A DNA stretch of 64,000 nucleotides from a virus. The stretch lies in the IMG/VR virus record IMGVR_UViG_3300033148_006706, positions 62,001 through 126,000 of that record. One strand, written 5' to 3'. The position numbers and the translations under genes were made by a program. Positions 44,972-50,534 of the stretch are shown here, piece after piece (the stretch's first letter is position 1; each line of letters begins with the position of its first letter). Under the pieces are notes generated by a model. That model did no database searches. It was not told the origin of the DNA and saw only the letters and a list, made by a program, of their open reading frames with translations.

Positions 44972-45040
44972 GCTTACAACATAAGCATATAACCATGCCC
45001 AGGAATTGAACCCGAGCCTTATACCACTAGAATGAATAAT
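44972..45040 (-). ncRNA. tRNA-like intergenic element E2
   Basis: Minus-strand element between genes. Elements in order: TCTAGTGGTATAAGG (D-loop-like, two bases longer than E4), T-arm CTCGGG-TTCAATT-CCTGGG closing with G-U pairs, an acceptor-like 3' side ATGGTT, and hairpin GCTTAT-GTT-GTAAGC. The T-loop has the T54-T55-C56-R57-A58 pattern. The hairpin differs from E4 by one base that keeps pairing (C-G to U-G). Confidence 0.6.
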
Positions 45041-45051
45041 TGGAATTATAA

Positions 45052-45357
45052 TTATTTATGATAAAATCTTGCTTTTATTCTCCCACTCTTAGTTGTGTAC
45101 AATTCAATAGCATTCTCCCACTCTACACTTGAAGGGGGGTCACCATAGATAACAACCTCTCTTCTTTCACTGTCATCTACCCACTTATAAAAAGTTTCCT
45201 CCTCTATCCAAGAGTGATCCGAAAATATTACTTTTGCGTAATCCCTAAATACTTGATAATCTATCTCTCCATCCGTATAGAAGCACATCGCTACATCTAT
45301 ACCCTGCTCATAAATAAGGTAATCGGGAAGGTCGCTTATCCTAATAATATCTCCCAT
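45052..45357 (-). CDS. hypothetical acidic protein (101 residues)
   Basis: RBS AAAGGAG. Product MGDIIRISDLPDYLIYEQGI... with an acidic middle (SWIEEETFYKWVDDSERREVV) and a basic C-terminus. It may be an alpha/beta domain of about 100 residues. No family was recognised. Flanked by tRNA-like elements E2 and E3. Confidence 0.55.
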   Translation of the reverse strand: MGDIIRISDLPDYLIYEQGIDVAMCFYTDGEIDYQVFRDYAKVIFSDHSWIEEETFYKWVDDSERREVVIYGDPPSSVEWENAIELYTTKSGRIKARFYHK

Positions 45358-45405
45358 CCTTATCTCCTTTACGTTTTAGACCCGCCGGTCATAATATTAT
45401 ATTTC

Positions 45406-45451
45406 GCTTACAACGTAAGCTTACAATTGTACCCAGGAATTGAACCAGGGA
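45406..45451 (-). ncRNA. tRNA-like intergenic element E3 (lacks D-like part)
   Basis: On the minus strand a T-arm CCCTGG-TTCAATT-CCTGGG (one U-U mismatch) starts two bases after the stop of the gene at 45453 and is followed by the hairpin GCTTAC-GTT-GTAAGC. The 5' acceptor and D-like part are missing or replaced by the gene end. The AATATAATATTATGA tail shared with other elements follows. Confidence 0.55.
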
Positions 45452-45452
45452 A

Positions 45453-46022
45453 TTATTCATAATAATTAAAAAGAACAGGCATTATAAAAGCCATATACCG
45501 GAATTTATTATACTGCTGCGATGATACAAGAATCAAAGGATTAAAAGGTTCCGCAGGTATTTGTACTTCCAGAAAATAACCGGAAGGAATATTCTTTAAA
45601 TAGTCACGTAAATGATCGTATTCGATAGTCCAAGTTTCTTTTGTGTTCCAGTTTTTGGACATTTTAATGATTATGTCCGTGTATATGAGCGGTATCGAGC
45701 TAACAGGATATTGAACTAAATATTGAGTTTGTAATTTATATTTCTGCATCACCCGCTTGTGATCTGGGAAATTAATATTATCAGATTGAATCAGATATTT
45801 ATTTTTTAGATCAATATAATAAATTCCTTCGGGCAAAATTATATCCTCGTCTGTAGTTTCAACAATATACATTCTCTTAGTATCGGTACTTACAAGAGAA
45901 TAACCTGTTGAGAGGATATGACCGAAAAACGGCAACCGAGTGCCTTTCCCGGCAGCTACCTTCAAGTATTTTATCAGCGGTTTTAAATCTTGATGAATAA
46001 AAATCTGATCTTTTTCTTTCAT
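45453..46022 (-). CDS. sliding-clamp-like protein (possible truncated beta clamp)
   Basis: 189 residues. ILSTGYSLVSTDTKRMYIVE resembles the ATDxxRL strand of DnaN, INFPDHKRVMQ the FPDY segment, and PAEPFNPLILVSS...YMAFIMPV the C-terminal P..I....Y...IMP strand pair. It is about half the length of a full clamp. It may be a clamp-fold decoy, an accessory processivity factor or a distant relative. RBS GGAGG. This is inference from short patterns. Confidence 0.4.
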   Translation of the reverse strand: MKEKDQIFIHQDLKPLIKYLKVAAGKGTRLPFFGHILSTGYSLVSTDTKRMYIVETTDEDIILPEGIYYIDLKNKYLIQSDNINFPDHKRVMQKYKLQTQYLVQYPVSSIPLIYTDIIIKMSKNWNTKETWTIEYDHLRDYLKNIPSGYFLEVQIPAEPFNPLILVSSQQYNKFRYMAFIMPVLFNYYE

Positions 46023-46043
46023 TTTGTTATCCTCCGTTTTATT

Positions 46044-46481
46044 CTATCTATCAAATTTAAAATAAACTCTCGGTTCAATCTCCCCAGGACGTCCAACGTC
46101 AAACCCGATGGGCATGATCGGTTCTAATTCATAAGCTCCTAGAAAGCCCTCGAGAAGATTCTCTTGATCGATTTGATCAAGAGTAAGAAAGATTGCCTCT
46201 TCAGCTGGAGATAGGGAAGCGCCAACATTACCTAAGAACCAGAGTTGACCGAAATTGAGATTTTTAACCTCAACTTCAACTCTGTACCATGGGTCATCAG
46301 CAAGAATGATCCATTTTGGAAAACTCTGCCCCCGCAAGGCTTTCCTAAGATCATTTACAGATGGGAATTTATACTTCCCGTTTGTATTGATCGTTAGAGA
46401 TAGAGAGCGAGGGGCTGGAGCTCCTTCTTTCTTTACTCCATCCCAAGAGAATCCAGGGCGGATTGAAAAAGAATATTTCAT
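46044..46481 (-). CDS. paralogous hypothetical protein, copy 1
   Basis: 145 residues from ATG 46481. This start matches its paralogue at 47116-47580 (MKYSFSIRP versus MKRSFRIRP), so an earlier ATG at 46502 is rejected. Shared landmarks are WDGxKKxG.P.P, LRKAL/MREAL, FGQLWFLGNVGASLSPAE and a C-terminal D(V/L)GRPG..EP...F. Function unknown; the two copies are separated by a pair of small genes and elements E4 and E5. Confidence 0.65.
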   Translation of the reverse strand: MKYSFSIRPGFSWDGVKKEGAPAPRSLSLTINTNGKYKFPSVNDLRKALRGQSFPKWIILADDPWYRVEVEVKNLNFGQLWFLGNVGASLSPAEEAIFLTLDQIDQENLLEGFLGAYELEPIMPIGFDVGRPGEIEPRVYFKFDR

Positions 46482-46515
46482 TTCTCTCATTTCTCCTTTC
46501 ATTATAATATATTCT

Positions 46516-46578
46516 GCTTACAACGTAAGCTTACAGCCGTGCCCAGGAATCGAACCTGGGCTAACCACCAGGACGGCT
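46516..46578 (-). ncRNA. tRNA-like intergenic element E4 (best copy)
   Basis: Minus strand, 5' to 3': acceptor-like AGCCGT, CCTGGTGGTTAG (contains GG as in a D-loop), T-arm GCCCAGG-TTCGATT-CCTGGGC with 7-bp stem and 7-base loop, acceptor 3' side ACGGCT, then hairpin GCTTAC-GTT-GTAAGC. The acceptor-like stem (46535-46540 / 46573-46578) pairs perfectly. The anticodon arm is absent and no CCA end is encoded. It lies between a stop codon (46591) and the next ATG. Confidence 0.75.
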
Positions 46579-46590
46579 AATTCCAATTTG

Positions 46591-46821
46591 TTAGTACTGC
46601 AATTTTTCCAAAAGCCACACATACCCATCCCATTCATAGCGAATAGGATGAACGATAAACCCGTCTTCTCTCGTATGGTTGCGAAGATATCTTTCTACAG
46701 CTCCAGGGCTTCTCTTTATAATTCTGTATGGATGATCTTCCTGCTGCTGCAGAAACCACATGAGATCAATGATCTCATCCTTCTTTCCGTTCTCCCAAAT
46801 TTTTACCACGTCATTTCTCAT
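46591..46821 (-). CDS. hypothetical protein (76 residues)
   Basis: RBS GGAGAGG. Product MRNDVVKIWENGKKDEIIDL... with charged helices and a C-terminal HPIRYEWDGYVWLLEKLQY. No family was recognised. Directly upstream of element E4. Confidence 0.5.
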   Translation of the reverse strand: MRNDVVKIWENGKKDEIIDLMWFLQQQEDHPYRIIKRSPGAVERYLRNHTREDGFIVHPIRYEWDGYVWLLEKLQY

Positions 46822-46838
46822 TTCTTCACCTCTCCATT

Positions 46839-47015
46839 TTAATAATCTTCTCCAGGTTCTCTTCTTAGAACCTTTTGAAGTCTAATTTTATATGCTCGAG
46901 GACTTAGAACTTCTAAGTCCTCATAATTTTTGACGAAATCAAAGCACTTTTCCATATTCCCCTCAAAGAGGACATCTGCCCTTTTGAAGGAAACCACAAC
47001 CCACTTTTTCTCCAT
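46839..47015 (-). CDS. small hypothetical protein (58 residues)
   Basis: Short gene with strong RBS AAGGAGAG five bases before ATG 47015. Product MEKKWVVVSFKRADVLFEGN... ends RLQKVLRREPGEDY and looks like a compact alpha/beta domain. It precedes the 76-residue gene by 17 bases. Function unknown. Confidence 0.6.
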   Translation of the reverse strand: MEKKWVVVSFKRADVLFEGNMEKCFDFVKNYEDLEVLSPRAYKIRLQKVLRREPGEDY

Positions 47016-47046
47016 CTTTCTCTCCTTTCTTTTTCATAATCTTCTA

Positions 47047-47062
47047 CTTGCCATACGGCGAG
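47047..47062 (-). ncRNA. intergenic hairpin E5 (element remnant)
   Basis: Minus-strand hairpin CTCGCC-GTAT-GGCAAG, one mismatch from the E6 hairpin. The tRNA-like part is not recognisable in the 50 bases before it, though AGCT ends there. It is probably an eroded copy. Confidence 0.4.
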
Positions 47063-47115
47063 CTATATTCCTATAAATATATCACTTAGCGAACTTTTGG
47101 CCCCAGCTTCCCCCT

Positions 47116-47580
47116 CTAAAATTTTAGAAAAAGTGCAGGCTCGGGCCCACCGGGACGCCCCAAATCCAAGCTTACAGGTCGGATATGTATCCCACCGTGA
47201 ATGTCCAAGAACTTGTCGAGAAGATTCATTCGGCTCCCATCATCGGATGTGACATATTCTTGGTTAGCCTGATTCATAACTGAGAGAATTTCTCTCTCGG
47301 CTAAATTGAGAGTTGCTCCAACTTGGCCAAGAAAGAACAATTGATCAAATGTCATATCCCTGATATCACATTTGACTTCGATTCTCACATCTGGGCCATC
47401 ATTAACAATAGTCCAGATAAAGCCATGCCCGTCCAGGGCTTCCCTCATATCTCTTACTGACGAGAAACTCCGCTCTCCGTCAGTGAGAATTATTAAAGTC
47501 ATTGAGTGCGGGTCTGGCACTCCATGCTTTTTTGCCCCATCCCAGAAGAATCTAGGGCGAATTCTAAAAGACCGCTTCAT
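47116..47580 (-). CDS. paralogous hypothetical protein, copy 2
   Basis: 154 residues, paralogue of the gene at 46044-46481 (same N-terminal MKxSFxIRP, FDQLFFLGQVGATLNLAE and C-terminal LGRPGGPEPA). RBS AAAGGAGG. The insert VTSDDGSRMNLLDKF is unique to this copy. The two copies have diverged well beyond a recent duplication. Function unknown. Confidence 0.65.
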   Translation of the reverse strand: MKRSFRIRPRFFWDGAKKHGVPDPHSMTLIILTDGERSFSSVRDMREALDGHGFIWTIVNDGPDVRIEVKCDIRDMTFDQLFFLGQVGATLNLAEREILSVMNQANQEYVTSDDGSRMNLLDKFLDIHGGIHIRPVSLDLGRPGGPEPALFLKF

Positions 47581-47798
47581 TTTCTTCCTCCTTTAATAAT
47601 ATTATTAGTCTCCTTTAACAGAGACTCTTCACTATAATGCCCCCCGCAATATAGACAATATAAGTAATCTCCATACCCATATATCTTTATATCAGATAAA
47701 GATATGGGATCGCCAACATTAAGCGCTTCAATTGCACATTTAACATGATAGCGCAAAGGATTCGCTATCACTTCATTATACATAGTACTATTTTTCAT
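47577..47798 (-). CDS. small zinc-finger-like protein, copy 1
   Basis: 73 residues with LYCLYCGGHYSEESL (CxxCGG knuckle) plus an upstream Cys. Paralogue of the gene at 48280-48504: both share MYNE..A.PLRYHVKC.IEA and SLS(D/N)IKIY.YG. The unusually well conserved N-terminal half suggests a functional surface. It overlaps the next gene by 4 bases. Confidence 0.6.
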   Translation of the reverse strand: MKNSTMYNEVIANPLRYHVKCAIEALNVGDPISLSDIKIYGYGDYLYCLYCGGHYSEESLLKETNNIIKGGRK

Positions 47799-47825
47799 TT
47801 TCTTTCTCCATTTAATGATTTTCTA

Positions 47826-47889
47826 CTTGCCATACGGCAAGTTACAGCCGTGTCCGGGAATCGAACCCGGGCCTAACCACCAGGACGGC
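47826..47889 (-). ncRNA. tRNA-like intergenic element E6
   Basis: Minus strand: GCCGT acceptor-like side, CCTGGTGGTTAG, T-arm CCGGG-TTCGATT-CCCGG, ACGGC side, then hairpin CTTGCC-GTAT-GGCAAG. Compared with E4, the T-stem changes A-U to G-C on both sides, and the final hairpin has different bases but keeps its stem, which is covariation evidence for RNA structure. Starts 8 bases after the stop of the gene at 47897. Confidence 0.75.
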
Positions 47890-47896
47890 AATCCCT

Positions 47897-48124
47897 CTAT
47901 TCCTCAAATTGCTCCCATCGGGAGCTATAAATATATGCTCCCGCGCAAGCGAGCATCTGCACGTGTTTATCACAAAACTCGCCGCCATCACCTTGACCCC
48001 ACCACACATGCCAGACGCCTTCAGCGTCTTCCGGATACTCGAGAATCCCTGCAGGGTTCTCTAGCCCGCAATACGGACAAGATTCAGCATCTCTTAAAAT
48101 TTCGTCAATTGTCTTCTTCTTCAT
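47897..48124 (-). CDS. small Cys-rich protein (75 residues)
   Basis: Begins MKKKTIDEILRDAESCPYCG (CPYC knuckle) and later has FCDKHVQMLAC, so a four-ligand zinc site is possible. RBS AAAGGAAG. Overlaps the upstream gene's end. Codon use is GC-richer than the phage average. Function unknown. Confidence 0.55.
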   Translation of the reverse strand: MKKKTIDEILRDAESCPYCGLENPAGILEYPEDAEGVWHVWWGQGDGGEFCDKHVQMLACAGAYIYSSRWEQFEE

Positions 48125-48287
48125 TTTCTTCTTCCTTTAGTCTGTCACAATAGACATTACCATTTTCATCTACTCCCGAGTTACATCCGCCACCAAATGG
48201 CGAACATGACAACCCGGACGACTTCCAAGTGTAATCATAATACGGGCAATCATCACCCGACATAATTTGAGACGGTTCTTTATTCAT
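48105..48287 (-). CDS. small Cys-rich acidic protein (60 residues)
   Basis: RBS AGGAGAG. Four to five Cys (DDCPYYDY, LSCSPFGGGCNSG, VYCDRLKEE) and an acidic tail. It overlaps the upstream gene by 8 bases and the downstream gene by 20. Function unknown. Confidence 0.5.
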   Translation of the reverse strand: MNKEPSQIMSGDDCPYYDYTWKSSGLSCSPFGGGCNSGVDENGNVYCDRLKEEENEEEDN

Positions 48288-48504
48288 TTTTCTCTCCTCT
48301 TATAATTTCATTGCTTTCCTTCATTAATGACTCTTCACTATATTGTCCTCCACAATACGGACAATATAATGAACCACCATACTTATATATCTTTATATTA
48401 GATAAAGATATATAATCATCAATGTCAAATGCTTCGATTAAACATTTGACGTGATAGCGCAAAGGATGCGCTACCGCTTCATTGTACATAGCATTGTTTC
48501 TCAT
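48280..48504 (-). CDS. small zinc-finger-like protein, copy 2
   Basis: 74 residues, paralogue of the gene at 47577-47798, with LYCPYCGGQYSEESL. Both copies end in a short charged helix. The presence of two copies in one array, like the other paralogue pair, points to cassette duplication in this region. Confidence 0.6.
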   Translation of the reverse strand: MRNNAMYNEAVAHPLRYHVKCLIEAFDIDDYISLSNIKIYKYGGSLYCPYCGGQYSEESLMKESNEIIRGEKNE

Positions 48505-48528
48505 TTTCTCTCTCCATATAAAATTTTA

Positions 48529-48726
48529 TTAGCTTGTCCGCCATCCACAATTAAGACAGCGAACAAGGGGATCATCCCCCTCCAATCCGGTTACCTGAAG
48601 CTCCTGCTCTCCGCATTTAGGGCAGGGCTCAATCGGATACCCGGAACTCATTCCAAGTACCCATTCCACACCAACAAGGTTAAAAACCTTGCCGGATATT
48701 TTAATGGTTTTTTCTATTTTCTCCAT
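48529..48726 (-). CDS. small zinc-ribbon protein (65 residues)
   Basis: C-terminal zinc ribbon CPKCGEQELQV...VRCLNCGWR (two CxxC knuckles 20 residues apart). It overlaps the 3' end of the upstream coiled-coil gene by 26 bases. RBS GGAGGGAG. Likely a small nucleic-acid or protein binder. Confidence 0.6.
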   Translation of the reverse strand: MEKIEKTIKISGKVFNLVGVEWVLGMSSGYPIEPCPKCGEQELQVTGLEGDDPLVRCLNCGWRTS

Positions 48727-49828
48727 TCTCTCCCTCCTCTAGCTTTTTTATAATTACTTCCATACTATCAGTCTGGAAGTAATTACTAAGACGGCTTAAC
48801 ATCATGTCAACTGTGCCGTCTTCTTTATCTGGAAAAAGCTCAATGCTTTTTTCCAGTTTCCTTTGTTCTTTGAATAGGCTATTAACCCGTTCTCTTAGTT
48901 GCTCAATTTTAGCGCTGTATTTTTTTACTTTCCTTTCAGCGCTCTTTTGAGCAATTATTTTTTCATTGAGTATCCCCCTATATTTCTCAGTCACATCTTT
49001 TTCTCTTTCATAAGACGTAACTTCCTTTTCCCCCCAACAGCCGCCCCTCATACCATCGGGGGATTCCTCAATATAATGACTTTCAACTCTCTGAACAGGG
49101 TACACCGTATATACCCGCTGTTCATCAAGGTCAATCTCAATAAGTTTAGAACTAAGAATTCCTTTTATTCCCTCTCCTTCGGATATTTTTCCACGTATCC
49201 GAGTTTCGAGCTCAATTCTCTCAGCTTGGCGCTTAGCTTCGCCGAGAGAAGATAGAGCCCCTTTCATTCTAGTAATCTTTTTTTGAATTTTTTTAATTTT
49301 GGGGAGTATCTCTTTTTTCAGGTGGGTGACTTTTTTAAATCGGGGCAGTAAAACTTTACGCCCCCAAGCCAGGGCTTCTTGGTGCCGTTTTCTTAAATCG
49401 GCTTCCCTGGCTTCTTTTTCAGCTATTTTATACAAGCGATAGGCTTCTCCCATCGCTTGCCATTCTTCTTTTTTTAAATATTTCTCAATTCCTGACTCCC
49501 AACTGCCATCTTCGTTCGGGTAGAAGACAGCAATCCTCTCCTCTCTATCGTCAGGGAAAACCTTAACGACAGAGACTCTGGGAGTCCATGTCCTCAGGCT
49601 GACTTTAGTGGGAACTTGCCAATCCCACTTTCTAATTTCAACCCGAGGCTCTGCTTTTCGGAGCGGTGTGGCGATAAAAAACCGCTCCTTTTCAACCAAT
49701 CTACATTCCCACCACTCGCCAATGGTGGGCTGAAAACAAGAACGGCGATCTATCAAAATCACCTTCCCGTTTTCGTTTTTTCCAAAGAACGGCCCTTTCG
49801 AGCCGTTCTTTACTTGGAGGAGTTTCAT
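48701..49828 (-). CDS. OB/TRAM-like and coiled-coil protein (375 residues)
   Basis: Residues about 20-60 (GKVILIDRRSCFQPTIGEWW) look like a small OB/TRAM-type beta domain. Two coiled coils follow (about 140-215 and 285-345) around a short beta insert with DEQRVYTVYPVQRVE. No Shine-Dalgarno is seen before the ATG at 49828; the region is AT palindromic (ATTTAAATATTTAAATG). Its function is unknown and it is much the largest protein of the small-gene array. Confidence 0.6.
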   Translation of the reverse strand: MKLLQVKNGSKGPFFGKNENGKVILIDRRSCFQPTIGEWWECRLVEKERFFIATPLRKAEPRVEIRKWDWQVPTKVSLRTWTPRVSVVKVFPDDREERIAVFYPNEDGSWESGIEKYLKKEEWQAMGEAYRLYKIAEKEAREADLRKRHQEALAWGRKVLLPRFKKVTHLKKEILPKIKKIQKKITRMKGALSSLGEAKRQAERIELETRIRGKISEGEGIKGILSSKLIEIDLDEQRVYTVYPVQRVESHYIEESPDGMRGGCWGEKEVTSYEREKDVTEKYRGILNEKIIAQKSAERKVKKYSAKIEQLRERVNSLFKEQRKLEKSIELFPDKEDGTVDMMLSRLSNYFQTDSMEVIIKKLEEGENGENRKNH

Positions 49829-49836
49829 TTAAATAT

Positions 49837-50211
49837 TTAAATACAAAACTGATCTACGCAAACCAGCATTGATACTCGATCAGCTAGTTTGCATACCCTA
49901 GCCTTTCCCAACGGCCGACCGCTTGCCTTTATTGCGGTTAGCGTCGGGAAAGACACCAAAACGATATCGACGCTGCTGTCAGCCTCAAGCTCATCAAGAG
50001 CTTGAATGATAGCTGGAGGCAGCTCAAAAGCCATCTCCACATCGACCCAACCTCTAGAATTCTCGATCTTTTTCTCGATTTGCTTGACCGAGAATCTTCT
50101 TACAGTTTCACAGTCGACACGTGACAGCACCGTGCCATCTGTGAACTTGAAATCGTGCGGACTGGAGAAATTTACAACTCGCAGTCCATTCTTCAATTTT
50201 ACTTTTGTCAT
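49837..50211 (-). CDS. hypothetical protein (124 residues), first gene of the small-gene array
   Basis: ATG 50211 lies six bases after AGGAGG; the longer frame from 50232 begins inside the structured leader and is rejected. Product MTKVKLKNGLRVVNFSSPHD... ends with KLADRVSMLVCVDQFCI. It is less AT-biased than the polymerase block. Being first after a strong promoter, it may be highly expressed. No family was recognised. Confidence 0.6.
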   Translation of the reverse strand: MTKVKLKNGLRVVNFSSPHDFKFTDGTVLSRVDCETVRRFSVKQIEKKIENSRGWVDVEMAFELPPAIIQALDELEADSSVDIVLVSFPTLTAIKASGRPLGKARVCKLADRVSMLVCVDQFCI

Positions 50212-50235
50212 TTTTCCTCCTAATCTAATCATTTT

Positions 50236-50385
50236 TTCGTTTCCAGCCGCGTGGGATTCGAACCCACCCCGGCTAATGCCGGTTCCCGCATCGGAATTTC
50301 ACCTTGCGGCCGATGCCCCTGTCTGCAGCCAGGCGTCCGGGACTTTTTTACGGTGGGACACTCACCGAAATTTCATTTTTAATTA
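50236..50385 (-). ncRNA. GC-rich structured leader RNA with T-arm module
   Basis: The minus-strand transcript from the promoter at 50391-50419 would run through strong helices: CGGTG/CACCG, outer TCCCG/CGGGA, CCTG/CAGG, CATCGG/CCGATG, CCGGC-ATTA-GCCGG, and a T-arm GTGGG-TTCGAAT-CCCAC followed by GCGGCTG. The last bases can pair with CGGCCGC upstream to form an acceptor-like stem, but no 7-base anticodon loop can be placed, so it is not an ordinary tRNA. The dense GC helices are exceptional in this genome. It ends about 25 bases before the first gene of the array. Confidence 0.65.
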
Positions 50386-50390
50386 ACTGC

Positions 50391-50419
50391 ATTATACCCC
50401 CCTTTGCAAAAAAAGTCAA
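50391..50419 (-). promoter_or_regulatory. consensus sigma-70 promoter for the leader RNA and small-gene array
   Basis: On the minus strand TTGACT (50414-50419), a 17-base spacer ending in six G, and TATAAT (50391-50396). This is the clearest host-type promoter in the window, with start expected near 50384. It drives the structured RNA and probably the small genes downstream. Confidence 0.8.
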
Positions 50420-50462
50420 TAGTTTTTTCTAAAAAAATAAAAAAATTTTAATTTTTTTCTGG

Positions 50463-50487
50463 AAAAATAGTAAACACATGTTTACTA
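50463..50487 (-). terminator. rho-independent terminator after the polymerase gene
   Basis: On the minus strand TAGTAAA-CATGTG-TTTACTA hairpin followed by five T, about 48 bases beyond the polymerase stop. It separates the replication operon from the promoter of the small-gene array. The rest of the 50420-50534 gap is A/T-rich without further signals. Confidence 0.6.
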
Positions 50488-50534
50488 CTCCTATATCTCT
50501 AAAATCTCTAATTCTCCTGTCAAATTTAAGATTG

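Noticed and set aside
44946-44996. Longer start of the 92-residue gene
   Set aside because: The extra residues are encoded by tRNA-like element E2, and the RBS AAGGAGAG precedes ATG 44945.
44601-47889. tRNA-like elements as rho-independent terminators
   Set aside because: The final hairpins are not followed by a T-run; the next bases are AGAATATTAT, leading to the next ribosome binding site.
50236-50385. Leader RNA as a cobalamin riboswitch
   Set aside because: It contains GGTGAAATTCC and GCGG in an order like part of the cobalamin core, but the GGGAA segment, the B12 box and the downstream kissing loop are not found.
50236-50385. Leader RNA or elements as ordinary tRNA genes
   Set aside because: The T-arm is perfect, but no 7-base anticodon loop with a U33 can be placed, and the middle region is too short or folds differently. 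No CCA end is encoded.
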